From the NCBI RefSeq assembly GCF_000379765.1, contig NZ_KB903430.1, positions 1 through 64,000 of the forward strand: 64,000 nt of DNA, in the 5' to 3' direction. This document shows, piece after piece, positions 1 to 9,017 of the stretch. Below the pieces are notes generated by a model. That model ran no database searches. It was not told the origin of the DNA and was given only the letters and a program-made list of their open reading frames with translations. Each line of letters opens with the position of its first letter. Position 1 is the stretch's first letter. Made by a program: the position numbers and the translations under genes. The DNA is from Flexithrix dorotheae DSM 6795 (GTDB taxonomy: Bacteria > Bacteroidota > Bacteroidia > Cytophagales > Flammeovirgaceae).

Positions 1-130
1 TTTTTTTTTCAATTGAAACAAAGGAATTTTTTTTATCAATTGAAGAAAAAAAGTCCTAGTTTTAAAGCAGGAAAAGTTCTTTGAAAGCACTCAAATGGAG
101 GGCAAAATCAGGGTGAAAGTAGCTTGATGA
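1..130. other. Left-edge AT-rich segment with no gene
   Basis: This stretch is poly-T/poly-A rich and has stops in all forward frames. It holds two copies of the palindrome TCAATTGA, near positions 9-16 and 36-43. The reading frame of the neighbouring SGNH/FN3 gene opens only after the TGA at 128-130, so these bases do not look like the natural upstream part of that gene. They could be the edge of an inserted or rearranged segment, or a contig end. Nothing else is recognisable. Confidence 0.5.
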
Positions 131-463
131 CTATTCTCCCTTAGGTATGGAGCTTCATCTTCCCCAAGTGATGAGATAGGTGGAACTACTAAAAATATAC
201 CCGATGATTATAATGATATCAATCATGTAGCCACAATTGGTGATGATCTTGCATTAGGATTTACCTCAGAAGCTTCAAATAGATTAACCCTTCACAAGAA
301 TTATGAATTTGATAATGGTATTGCGGCAGAAAATGGTACTGCATTTTCTCCATTACCAATAGGTGGAGATGGAGGTATTTCAGCCACTGCCGCTCACTTT
401 TGGAAGACTATTTTACACTCCAACACTACTTCAGCTAATGAATATGAAGGATATGAGATTTTT
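131..463 (+). pseudogene. In-frame 5' remnant of the SGNH-like domain, without a start codon
   Basis: The frame of the downstream gene stays open from 131 to 463 but has no convincing start codon. It encodes recognisable domain sequence (around residues YGASSSPSDE and AAHFWKTIL) that matches the style of the first blocks of SGNH esterases, in which a GQS-L-x-x-G block carries the catalytic serine. Here codons 137-151 read S-L-R-Y-G, but the Gly-Gln expected just before the serine is replaced by unrelated sequence ending in a TGA at 128-130. I infer that the true N-terminus, including signal peptide and GQ, has been lost at about 131-137. Confidence 0.6.
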
Positions 464-3220
464 GTGTCACTAAGCGGTGATTCAGGTAAGAAGCTTTCAG
501 AAATATCAAAAGGCAATGCTGCATATACAAAAATGTTAAACCAATTTAGTAATGCTGAAACTTTAGCTGGTACTGAAACAATGAGTTATGCAAAAAGGGC
601 TGTTTACTTACTCCAAGGAAGCGCTGATGCTGCCACAGATACTGTAACTTATAAAACTTCCCTTTTAGATTTCAGAAATGATTTAGATACAGACCTAGGT
701 GCTGATATCCCTCTTGTAATAGCTCAAGTAAATGAAGGAACCGTTGGTATAGCCCAATACAATACAGCGAAAAATAATGATAATATTTTTATGGCTTCGC
801 CTACTTATTTTGTTCCAGATTCTGAGGATGGCAGGCAATGGTTAGGACAATATTTTTCCAAGGTTTATCAAGGAATAGTATTTGCTGATACTTTAGGGTG
901 GACAGGTTTAACCCCAAAAAATATATCAAGAACTGAGAATACTGTGACTATTGAATTTAATGTGCCAACAGCACCTTTGGTTTTTGATACTGATATTGTA
1001 GCAGAACAAACAGCAAAAGGATTTGAATTAAGGGATTTGAATGGCATAGTAGGAATTAAATCTGTTGAAATTATTGATAATGTAAAAGTTTTAATCACAA
1101 CCAATGATGGAGAGATATTAGGATCAGATGCCAGAGTAAGTTATGCATTAGCTTCGGGAAAAGGGAACTTGAAGGATAGTGAAACAAAATATAATACTTC
1201 TTCTTTCAAAAATGGTAGTGGAGAATTTTATGAACTTAATAATTGGGCGTTTGCCTTTGATGAGGACATTCCAAATGGAACTCCTGAAGCCCCAACCAGC
1301 TTAATCGCAACTGCTGTTTCTGATATACAAATTGATTTAACATGGGATGATATGGGTGCTTTTGCAAGTGAATATGTGATAGAGGCTTCAATTTCAGATT
1401 CTCCCTTTGACTTTTCTGTAATTGGAACATCAACAACAAATTCGTATTCTGATACTCTTCTTTCTGCAGATACCCAATACTACTACAGAGTAAAGGCCCA
1501 AAATTCTTCTGAAGAATCTTCCTACAGTGATACCGTTTCGGCTACCACTTTACCTCCAACCCCGGCAATTCCAACAGGGTTAAATGCCTCTGCACTTTCG
1601 AATAATGAAGTAGAGATTAAATGGTCGAAATTGACTAATAATGTTACTGGCTATACTTTAGAGTATTCTGAAGGTGATGACCAAAATTTCCAAATTGTTA
1701 CAGATACTCTTGGGGCAAATACAGAGACATATATTCAATCCGATTTAACTGGGGGTGTTACTTATTACTACAGGTTATTTGCCAAAAATGGGGAGAGTAT
1801 TTCTGACTATAGTGATACTGTAAATACAGTGACTGATGTACCTGATGGACCTTCAGGGCTAACTGTAGCTGCAAACTCAACTTCTGAACTAGCTATTTCC
1901 TGGGAAGCAATGACTGGAAATGTAGATAATTATTTCCTTGAAAGCTCTATGAGTAAGACAGGACCATTTTCAGCCTTAGCAACCCTTGAAGCCTCTGACA
2001 CTTCATTCCTTCACATTAATCTAAGTACTGATACTACTGTTTATTATAGAGTGAAAGCGGAAATTGATGCTGCTCCTACAGGATATAGTTCTGCAGTTGG
2101 AGGAACGACTTTAGCAAATGCTCCTACCAGCCTTATGGCCTCTGGTATTTCTAGTACTGAGATTGAAATTAGCTGGGTATCACCCGGAGGTACTGTATCT
2201 TCATTCGTTTTAGAAAGTGCTGAAAGTGAAGATGGAACTTATACTGAACTCGCCACTATTGATACTGCAAACACCAGTTTTATTCATGATGGCCTATTGG
2301 CCAATACTACTGTGTGGTATCAAATTAAGGCAATTAATGCAGGAGGTCCATCTGAATATAGTGTTAAAGATTCTGCCACCACACTTGGTCCAGATCTTGT
2401 TCCACCAACAGGCTTAGAAGCCACTCCTATTTCAGAATCACAAATTGATATTAAATGGAATAGTGTAGATGGAGCTACTAGTTACATTTTACAGGTTTCT
2501 GATACAGATGTAGATGCCAACTATGTGAATCTTGAAACTATTGATGCTCCCGATACCACTTATTCTCATACAGGACTTGATCCGGAAACTACCCAATTTT
2601 ACAGGGTAAAAGCTGCAAACGCCACAGGTCAGTCGGATTTTAGTGCCAGTGTTAGCGCTACAACTTCTGCTGATCTTCCTGACGTACCTGGCAATTTTAC
2701 AGCCAACGCTATTTCAGACTCTGACATCAAGTTAACCTGGGATAAATTAACAGAAAATGTGGATGGATATATCATTGAATCAGCAGACACTGAGGCTGGA
2801 CCATTTAGCCAATTAATTGCTTTATCTGATACTGCATCTACTTATACACATTCGGGGCTAGCAGCAAATACACAAAAGTTTTATAGAATTAAGGCTACAA
2901 ATGGTGATGCTACCTCCGATTATAGTGCTGTAGTAAATGCTACAACTACGATTACTGGAATCGATGAAGACCTTCATTTTGAAGTATTCAGGGTATTCCC
3001 GAATCCTTCGAAAGGAGCATTCCAGATTGAATTAAACAGCTCTAAATTCGAAAGTGGTAAAATGACTGTTTTCAACGCCATTGGTAAAGTGGTATTTGAA
3101 AAACAAATAAATAGCCAATCTTCAGAAAATATAGACCTATCAAATCTGAAGAAAGGTCTTTACATCATTAATGTGAAAACATTGTCTAATCATCAGATGA
3201 AAAAAATTATTCTGGAGTAA
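464..3220 (+). CDS. T9SS-sorted protein: degenerate SGNH-like domain, six FN3 repeats
   Basis: This is a predicted secreted or cell-surface protein, counted here from the first in-frame GTG, although homology-like sequence continues upstream. Residues 1-140 look like the C-terminal two thirds of an SGNH esterase: a QG-S-AD block at 51-55 where the family usually has QGEAD, and a DGRQWLGQYF segment near 122 where the family has an Asp-x-x-His block. Both expected catalytic positions appear altered. Residues 145-265 are a beta-rich linker domain. Six fibronectin type III repeats follow at about 274-362, 367-457, 459-549, 551-641, 646-734 and 740-828, each with a YYRVKA-type strand. Residues 838-918 are a typical type IX sorting domain (VFPNPSKG, KGLYIINV, KKIIL end). 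With no signal peptide the protein could not be exported, so this copy is probably broken or mis-assembled at its 5' end. Confidence 0.75.
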   Translation: MSLSGDSGKKLSEISKGNAAYTKMLNQFSNAETLAGTETMSYAKRAVYLLQGSADAATDTVTYKTSLLDFRNDLDTDLGADIPLVIAQVNEGTVGIAQYNTAKNNDNIFMASPTYFVPDSEDGRQWLGQYFSKVYQGIVFADTLGWTGLTPKNISRTENTVTIEFNVPTAPLVFDTDIVAEQTAKGFELRDLNGIVGIKSVEIIDNVKVLITTNDGEILGSDARVSYALASGKGNLKDSETKYNTSSFKNGSGEFYELNNWAFAFDEDIPNGTPEAPTSLIATAVSDIQIDLTWDDMGAFASEYVIEASISDSPFDFSVIGTSTTNSYSDTLLSADTQYYYRVKAQNSSEESSYSDTVSATTLPPTPAIPTGLNASALSNNEVEIKWSKLTNNVTGYTLEYSEGDDQNFQIVTDTLGANTETYIQSDLTGGVTYYYRLFAKNGESISDYSDTVNTVTDVPDGPSGLTVAANSTSELAISWEAMTGNVDNYFLESSMSKTGPFSALATLEASDTSFLHINLSTDTTVYYRVKAEIDAAPTGYSSAVGGTTLANAPTSLMASGISSTEIEISWVSPGGTVSSFVLESAESEDGTYTELATIDTANTSFIHDGLLANTTVWYQIKAINAGGPSEYSVKDSATTLGPDLVPPTGLEATPISESQIDIKWNSVDGATSYILQVSDTDVDANYVNLETIDAPDTTYSHTGLDPETTQFYRVKAANATGQSDFSASVSATTSADLPDVPGNFTANAISDSDIKLTWDKLTENVDGYIIESADTEAGPFSQLIALSDTASTYTHSGLAANTQKFYRIKATNGDATSDYSAVVNATTTITGIDEDLHFEVFRVFPNPSKGAFQIELNSSKFESGKMTVFNAIGKVVFEKQINSQSSENIDLSNLKKGLYIINVKTLSNHQMKKIILE

Positions 3221-3251
3221 ATCCTGAATTTTTTATCAAAGCTGATGTTCT

Positions 3252-3284
3252 AAAAACCGGAAATTTTCATTTCCGGTTTTTTTA
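3252..3284 (+). terminator. Rho-independent terminator of the FN3 gene
   Basis: A perfect 12-bp stem (3252-3263 with 3270-3281) around a six-base loop has a central CCGG core and runs into a T tract. It lies 31 bp after the stop codon. Confidence 0.9.
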
Positions 3285-3394
3285 TTCCTCAATGCAAACG
3301 CAACTGAAAAATCTTTTCAATCACCATTTTCAGCTTCAATGGTTATGGTTATATTTAAATTTTAAATTAAACTATCATCAACTTTAAACTGAAA

Positions 3395-4816
3395 ATGAAA
3401 AATTTGATTTTTTACTTCACAATAAGTCTGTGTTTTATTTTTAATTCCTGCCAGGAAAAAGTAAATGAAACCAATCCACCTGAGACCACAACAACCAGAT
3501 CTGGTCCTCCGAATATTGTGGTAATTTTTTGCGATGACCTTGGATATGGAGATTTAGGGACATATGGACATCCCAGTATTGTAACTCCTAATCTTGACAA
3601 AATGGCCTCAGAAGGTCAAAAATGGACTAACTTTTATGTTGGTGCTTCGGTATGTACCCCAAGCAGAGCTGCTTTGCTTACCGGAAGATATCCCATTCGA
3701 AGTGGGATGTGCAGTGACAAATCCAGAGTACTTTTCCCCAATTCAATCAATGGATTACCTGAAAGTGAAATTACGCTGGCTGAGGCATTAAAAGAAAAAG
3801 GATACAAAACCACTTGTATTGGAAAATGGCATTTAGGCCACAAAAAACAGTTTTTACCAACCAACAACGGGTTTGATTCTTATTTTGGCATCCCATACAG
3901 TAATGACATGGATAGAAAAGGTAAATTTGAATATTGGGATGAAGCCGATAATATTCCCATCGCACATTATAATGTACCTTTACTCCAGGATACCCGGGAA
4001 ATTGAAAGGCCAGCTGAGCAACATACCATTACCAAAAGATACACAGAGAAGGCGGTTGAATATATTAAGGAAAATAAGGAAGAGCCTTTTTTTATTTACC
4101 TTGCCCACAACCTGCCTCATATTCCACTCTTTACCTCACCAGAGTTTAAAGGAAGCAGCTTAAGAGGTTTATATGGTGATGTCATTCAGGAAATAGATAA
4201 TGGAGTAGGAAAAATTTTAAGTACATTAAAAGAAGAAGGATTAGCTGAAAATACCCTTGTGGTATTCACCTCTGACAATGGCCCATGGAGATCATTTAAA
4301 GATCATGGAGGATCATCTGGTTTGTTAAGAGCAGGAAAGGGTACCACCTGGGAAGGAGGAATGAGAGTACCCGGGATATTTTGGTGGCCTGGAAAAATTA
4401 ACCCAGGAGTACAAACAGGCATGGGATCTACCATGGATATTTATACCACTGCTATAAAGCTTGCCGGAGGGGAAGTTCCTTCCGATAGAATCGTAGATGG
4501 CCTGGACTTGAGTGAAACACTTTTTTCAAATGCAACAAGCCCCAGAGATCATCTGATCTATTATAGAGGTCAAAGCATTTTTGCTGCCCGATTAGGAAAC
4601 TTTAAAGCTCATTATATTACACAGGGAGCTTATGGTATGTTTGGGAAAAAAGAAGTTCACAATACTCCATTACTGTATAATCTTTCTGTTGATCCTTCTG
4701 AAGAATATGAAATTTCTGAGGCACATCAAGAAGAAATAACCAAAATAAATACATTAATTGCAAACCATAAAAAAGATCTGGTGGTGGGTAAAGACATGTT
4801 GGCGGATAGAGAATAA
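3395..4816 (+). CDS. Lipoprotein sulfatase (arylsulfatase A-like)
   Basis: This is a sulfatase of the alkaline phosphatase superfamily, which hydrolyses sulfate esters, typically on sulfated polysaccharides. A lipoprotein signal ends in FNSC (Cys19). Metal ligands Asp47-Asp48 lie in the FCDDLGYGDLG block. The type I signature C-T-P-S-R starts at Cys87, the residue converted to formylglycine, followed by the usual LLTGRYP block. A KWHLGH block near residue 145 and SDNGP further on are also canonical. The length of 473 aa is normal. It is monocistronic, between two terminators or gaps. No SusC/SusD pair is adjacent and no clear formylglycine-generating enzyme is in the window, so maturation must rely on a gene elsewhere. 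Exact substrate unknown. Confidence 0.93.
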   Translation: MKNLIFYFTISLCFIFNSCQEKVNETNPPETTTTRSGPPNIVVIFCDDLGYGDLGTYGHPSIVTPNLDKMASEGQKWTNFYVGASVCTPSRAALLTGRYPIRSGMCSDKSRVLFPNSINGLPESEITLAEALKEKGYKTTCIGKWHLGHKKQFLPTNNGFDSYFGIPYSNDMDRKGKFEYWDEADNIPIAHYNVPLLQDTREIERPAEQHTITKRYTEKAVEYIKENKEEPFFIYLAHNLPHIPLFTSPEFKGSSLRGLYGDVIQEIDNGVGKILSTLKEEGLAENTLVVFTSDNGPWRSFKDHGGSSGLLRAGKGTTWEGGMRVPGIFWWPGKINPGVQTGMGSTMDIYTTAIKLAGGEVPSDRIVDGLDLSETLFSNATSPRDHLIYYRGQSIFAARLGNFKAHYITQGAYGMFGKKEVHNTPLLYNLSVDPSEEYEISEAHQEEITKINTLIANHKKDLVVGKDMLADRE

Positions 4817-5222
4817 AATCACCAAACTGCAAGGAAAGGACTTAATCCATTTATCTCCGGCTTAGGCCCTTTTTGCTTTTTCAGGACAAAAAACACCTTT
4901 TTCAGAATTCTTTTCCCCTTATCTAGTATCAAATACTTACTTTTGGCACAGTTTAAAAATAATTTTTCATCAACATTTGTATATTCCAAAAAACCAGTCT
5001 AATATTGAATAATAATTCGAGAAAAAATATACTTTCCGTTTATACTTAACCTAAAGTAAGCTCAACAATAAAAAGTATAAGAGCTTCAAGTTCTGTTTAT
5101 ACCTACCTTATTTTCAATACAAAAGCCATAAAAGGTCAAAATTAAAAATCACCTTTTTAAGCCTTATTACAAGCTTTCTATTAACATTTTATTTAGGGAT
5201 TTTTAATTAATTATTTTCAATT
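4817..5222. other. Intergenic region, about 400 bp, no gene seen
   Basis: AT-rich spacer between the sulfatase and the small lipoprotein, with no ORF with protein-like character. A TAnnTTTG-like octamer (TACTTTTG, 4938-4945) resembles the Bacteroidota -7 element, but no matching TTTG lies about 20 bp upstream, so I do not call a promoter. Confidence 0.5.
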
Positions 5223-5459
5223 ATGACTAGGTATTTTAAAAATGTAATGGTAATCGCTGCCGGATTATTGGTATTCTCTTGCAGCAATGTGAAAAAAGAT
5301 GGTGAATTATCTTCAGCTGATTCAGTGCAAACCGAAGAAATTACGGATAGTGTTGAAACAATGGTAGATGCAGATTCAATTGCCCTAACTGATTCTATGG
5401 CTATGGCTTCAGATTCAATAGTGGTGGCAGAAGAAGACTCTACAACATTAGAGGAATAA
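5223..5459 (+). CDS. Small acidic lipoprotein, function unknown
   Basis: A 78-residue lipoprotein: a short lysine/arginine-containing N-terminus, a hydrophobic stretch and a lipobox VFSC with Cys20. The mature part is almost only Ser, Asp, Glu, Thr, Ala and Val, with repeated DS pairs (ADS, TDS, SDS) and no recognisable domain. It is therefore strongly acidic and probably disordered, tethered to a membrane. The stop is followed 43 bp later by a clear terminator, so it seems to be its own transcript. A frame on the opposite strand is a shadow of this composition. Real gene status is supported by the lipobox and terminator; the role is unknown. Confidence 0.7.
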   Translation: MTRYFKNVMVIAAGLLVFSCSNVKKDGELSSADSVQTEEITDSVETMVDADSIALTDSMAMASDSIVVAEEDSTTLEE

Positions 5460-5502
5460 TAAATAAAATAATATATACCCCTGCTTAAAAAGCGGAGTCT
5501 TG

Positions 5503-5531
5503 AGCGGATAGCATAGGTTATCCGCTTTTTT
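5503..5531 (+). terminator. Terminator after the small acidic lipoprotein
   Basis: Stem AGCGGATA (5503-5510) pairs with TATCCGCT (5519-5526) around an eight-base loop and is followed by a T run. Confidence 0.85.
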
Positions 5532-5699
5532 ATTCCCCAAAAACCCTCCGAATAAAGTAGTTTCAAGATTTTCTTTCAGGAAACCATCCAAAAATCCCCG
5601 TTCAACCAACTTTTATTCAACTAATGGAAAACTTGAATCCATTTTTCAGAATAATGGTTAGATTTAATTTCTCTCATTCATCTTAAACTATCTCAAAAA

Positions 5700-8093
5700 A
5701 TGCTACGAAACTACTTGAAAGTAACATTCAGAAATCTTTTAAAACACAGGGTTTACTCATTCATCAACATTTTTGGATTAGCCATCGGAATTTCTGCCTG
5801 TCTGCTAATTTTTTTATTCATTTCCCATGAATTAAGCTTTGATAAATTCCACTCAAAAAGTAAAGCTATTTACAGGTTGGATGAAGTTCAGTCTTTTAAT
5901 GGAATGGCACCCCAGAATGTGGCACTCTCTATGTCACCAATGGGTCCGAACCTTGCTGCAGATTATCCTGAAATTTTAAACTTTACAAGATTTGCCGGTG
6001 GGAGGAAATGGTTATGTCAGGTTGATGAAAAGGAAATGTTTATAGAAGACATCGCAATTGTAGATTCAACATTTTTTAAGATTTTTGATTTTGAGCTACT
6101 TCACGGTGATCCGGAAACATCATTGGATGAGCCGAATAGCATTTTACTTACAGAAACTACCGCCAAACGCTTCTTTAATAAATCAAATTTGGAGGAGATA
6201 ATCGGGCAACAAATAAAAAGAGACCAGGAGCATGTTTTTAAGGTTACCGGAATTTTAAAAGATGTACCAAAGAATTCTCACCTGCAATTTAACAGTCTTG
6301 TTTCTTTTAGTACAATAGCTAAAGAAGAATGGGTGAGCCGTTGGGGAAGCAATTGGCTTGTCACTTATTTAGTACTTGAGGATGGGGTAAATATCGCGGC
6401 ATTAGAAGAAAAATTCCCTGGTTTTCTCTCAAAGTATATCGAATGGGAAGAAGTAAATGATGCTTACAAGCTGTATTTGCAAGAATTTGAGGATGTTCAT
6501 TTGGGCTCAATGGATATAACCCACGACTATCAAAACTTCCGAAAATTTAATGGAGATTATATTTATATTTTTTCTATCCTAGCAATATTTGTTCTTGTAA
6601 TTGCCAGCATAAATTTTATGAACCTTTCTACTGCAAGATCGGTAAGCAGATCGAGCGAAGTGGGAGTAAGAAAGTCAATTGGAGCGACCAAAGGACAACT
6701 CGTTTTTCAGTTTTTAGGTGAATCTGTGATAATGGTTTTCCTTGCTTTTATTTTGGCAATTAGTGTAGCCTCTTTAGTACTTCCATCTATTAATGAAATT
6801 ACTCAAAGGGAATTATCTTTAAATTACCTGGTAGCTAATCCTTTTGTAAGCCTTGTAATTTTATTAGTTGTTTTATTTACTGGAATTCTTTCCGGAGCTT
6901 ACCCCGCATTATTTATATCTTCTTTTCAGCCTGCCACAGTTTTAAAAGGAAAAATCAGCGGGATAGGAAAAAAATCATTTTTAAGAAACACACTTGTGGT
7001 CATTCAATTTACCATAGCCATAGGAATGATTGTAGGGACTATCCTAGCCTTGCAACAACTTGATTTTATGAGAAACAGAAATATTGGTTTAAATAAAAGC
7101 CAAGTCGTTTTGATTCCACTAAATGAAACTGCAAATAAGAAATATAAAACGCTTAAAGGAGAAATCATTAAAACCGCTCATATTTTAAATGCTACTGCTT
7201 CAGGGCAACGGCTGGGAAATAATATACATCAAAGCGGAGTGAAATTTAAAGGTGACTCCATAAGAGATTTGGCAATTTCCACCCTCAATGTGGATTATAA
7301 TTTTCTTTCTTTTTATGAAATTGAACTGGAAGAAGGGCGAGAATTCAAAGAAGAAATAACCACAGACTTAAAAAGTGCCTATGTGATAAATGAAAGCCTT
7401 GCCGCTGAATTGGCTGAACCCGATCTGGTTGGGAAAAATATAGGATATTCCTGGGAGGATACTCTAGGAAGTATTATTGGCGTGGCTAAAGATTTTAATT
7501 ACAATTCTTTGCATCATGAAATAGTTCCTCTTGCAATGAGTGTGCAAGACTGGGGCTTTGATGAAATGTCTGTAAAAGTAGATGAGGCTAATTCCCAAGC
7601 TGCTATACAGGACTTGGAAAAAATTTGTAAAGAGATGGTACCAGACAGGCCATTTGAATATTCCTTTCTTGACGAACACTTTGAGAATCTTTATCAAACA
7701 GACCAACAAGTGTCAAAAGTAATTTCCATAATCGCAGGCCTCGCCATATTAATTGCCTGTTTAGGCCTTTTTGGATTGGCCTCCATTTCTACCGAACAAA
7801 GGACTAAAGAAATCGGTATCAGAAAAGTTATGGGAGCTTCTATTTTTCAATTGATAATGGTTTTATCCAAAAGCTTTGCTATTCTAGTAATTATCGCCTT
7901 TTTTATTGCAGCACCAATCACTTATTACCTTATGGAAAACTGGTTGCAGGATTTTGCTTATAGAATTAATATTAACTTATTGATATTCCTTTTGGCTGGA
8001 TTTCTTGCATTTTTAATTGCCATGGTAACGGTAAGCTACAGAGCAATTCAGGCATCAATTATCAATCCGGTTGATTCATTAAGATATGAATAA
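5700..8093 (+). CDS. ABC transporter permease, FtsX/MacB family
   Basis: A large inner-membrane permease of the kind common in Bacteroidota, with two tandem halves. A first transmembrane helix lies at about 20-43 (FGLAIGISACLLIFLFI). It is followed by a MacB-type periplasmic core domain, an FtsX module with three helices at about 285-405, a second anchor helix near 425-446, a second periplasmic domain, and a final FtsX module from about 675 to the end. GVRKSIGATKG and GIRKVMGAS are the duplicated coupling-helix motifs that contact the ATPase. The 797 aa length is typical. No ATP-binding subunit is adjacent, so it must pair with one encoded elsewhere. Substrate unknown; lipid, peptide or lipoprotein handling are possibilities for the family. 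Confidence 0.9.
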   Translation: MLRNYLKVTFRNLLKHRVYSFINIFGLAIGISACLLIFLFISHELSFDKFHSKSKAIYRLDEVQSFNGMAPQNVALSMSPMGPNLAADYPEILNFTRFAGGRKWLCQVDEKEMFIEDIAIVDSTFFKIFDFELLHGDPETSLDEPNSILLTETTAKRFFNKSNLEEIIGQQIKRDQEHVFKVTGILKDVPKNSHLQFNSLVSFSTIAKEEWVSRWGSNWLVTYLVLEDGVNIAALEEKFPGFLSKYIEWEEVNDAYKLYLQEFEDVHLGSMDITHDYQNFRKFNGDYIYIFSILAIFVLVIASINFMNLSTARSVSRSSEVGVRKSIGATKGQLVFQFLGESVIMVFLAFILAISVASLVLPSINEITQRELSLNYLVANPFVSLVILLVVLFTGILSGAYPALFISSFQPATVLKGKISGIGKKSFLRNTLVVIQFTIAIGMIVGTILALQQLDFMRNRNIGLNKSQVVLIPLNETANKKYKTLKGEIIKTAHILNATASGQRLGNNIHQSGVKFKGDSIRDLAISTLNVDYNFLSFYEIELEEGREFKEEITTDLKSAYVINESLAAELAEPDLVGKNIGYSWEDTLGSIIGVAKDFNYNSLHHEIVPLAMSVQDWGFDEMSVKVDEANSQAAIQDLEKICKEMVPDRPFEYSFLDEHFENLYQTDQQVSKVISIIAGLAILIACLGLFGLASISTEQRTKEIGIRKVMGASIFQLIMVLSKSFAILVIIAFFIAAPITYYLMENWLQDFAYRININLLIFLLAGFLAFLIAMVTVSYRAIQASIINPVDSLRYE

Positions 8094-8109
8094 ACACAAA
8101 TGCTTATAA

Positions 8110-8148
8110 AAAAGAAAGCTCAATTTTAATTTAATCGAGCTTTCTTTT
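8110..8148. terminator. Bidirectional terminator between convergent genes
   Basis: A perfect 12-bp stem (8110-8121 with 8137-8148), with A-rich sequence on the left and T-rich on the right, serves both the permease on the plus strand and the response regulator on the minus strand. Confidence 0.85.
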
Positions 8149-8151
8149 TTA

Positions 8152-8883
8152 CTACAAACTAAGCTTTTCCTTAAACTTAGCCGCCTGCCTTCTGGAAATT
8201 TCAATTTTTTGACCTCCCTTCAGGCTCACCATCAATCCTCCGTTAAACCAGGGTTCAATTTTCTCAATCCATTGGAGATTGATAATAAATTTCCGACTGG
8301 CCCTGAAAAACACTTTATCATCAAGCCTTTCATCAAGTGCATTTAAGGATCTATGGATTAATGGCCGGAAATTGTCAAAATAAACTTTCACATAATTTCC
8401 ATCCGACTCAAACAACCTGATATCCGTAAGCTTTACAAACCAACATTTCTCCCCATCTTTCACAAATACCTGATCATCACCCGAAAGCTTCTCACTAACT
8501 TTTTCCTGTTCTTCCTTCTTTTCCTTTACTTCTGTAAATTCCCTTACTTTTTGCAAAGCATCTGCAAGTCTTTTCGGATCAATGGGTTTCAGCAGGTAAT
8601 CAAAAGCATTAATTTCGAACGCCTTCAAGGCATATTCGTCATAGGCTGTAGTAAAAATTACTTTTGGGACACTAGGCAACATTTCCAGTAAATCAAATCC
8701 TGTTTTTTCAGGCATCTGAATATCAAGAAATAAAATGTCAGGTTTTTGATCCTGTATTTTTTCCAAAGCTTCATCTGCATTGCCAGCTTCATCTATTATC
8801 TCCACATCATCGAATTTTTCCAATAAAGACCTTAACTCCCTTCTGGCTAGCCTCTCATCATCCACTAGTATGGCTTTCATCAT
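8152..8883 (-). CDS. LytTR-family response regulator
   Basis: A two-component response regulator with an N-terminal receiver domain (residues 1-120: acidic pocket Asp8-Asp9, phosphoacceptor Asp54 in LFLDIQMP, conserved Lys99 in LLKP) and a C-terminal LytTR DNA-binding domain (about 138-243; residues such as NYVKVYF, RSLNALDERL and SRKFIINL). A charged Glu/Lys linker joins them. No histidine kinase lies nearby, so it is an orphan in this window; in this phylum the partner is often a LytS/His_kinase membrane protein. Two adjacent ATG codons can serve as start. Confidence 0.92.
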   Translation of the reverse strand: MMKAILVDDERLARRELRSLLEKFDDVEIIDEAGNADEALEKIQDQKPDILFLDIQMPEKTGFDLLEMLPSVPKVIFTTAYDEYALKAFEINAFDYLLKPIDPKRLADALQKVREFTEVKEKKEEQEKVSEKLSGDDQVFVKDGEKCWFVKLTDIRLFESDGNYVKVYFDNFRPLIHRSLNALDERLDDKVFFRASRKFIINLQWIEKIEPWFNGGLMVSLKGGQKIEISRRQAAKFKEKLSL

Positions 8884-9017
8884 AATTTGAGTAATTTTAT
8901 TTTATGAGTTTAGCTGTTGAAAATTTTTTAAAAATAAATTGGGCTTCAACAACAGTTTTTTGTTTGTAGAAAATTCTCTTTAAAAATTACAATTCTTTCT
9001 GCATAAAACAAAAAGAC

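Noticed and set aside
4938-4945. TACTTTTG as a Bacteroidota -7 promoter element
   Set aside because: No TTTG-type -33 element at the right distance; such octamers are frequent in AT-rich DNA. The same holds for TAAATTTG at 11812-11819 and TATATTTG on the minus strand at 28852-28859.
5207-5566. Opposite-strand frame of 119 codons over the small acidic lipoprotein gene
   Set aside because: It is Ser/Ile/Glu-rich by mirror composition of the real gene and has no domain; the plus-strand frame has a lipobox and a terminator.
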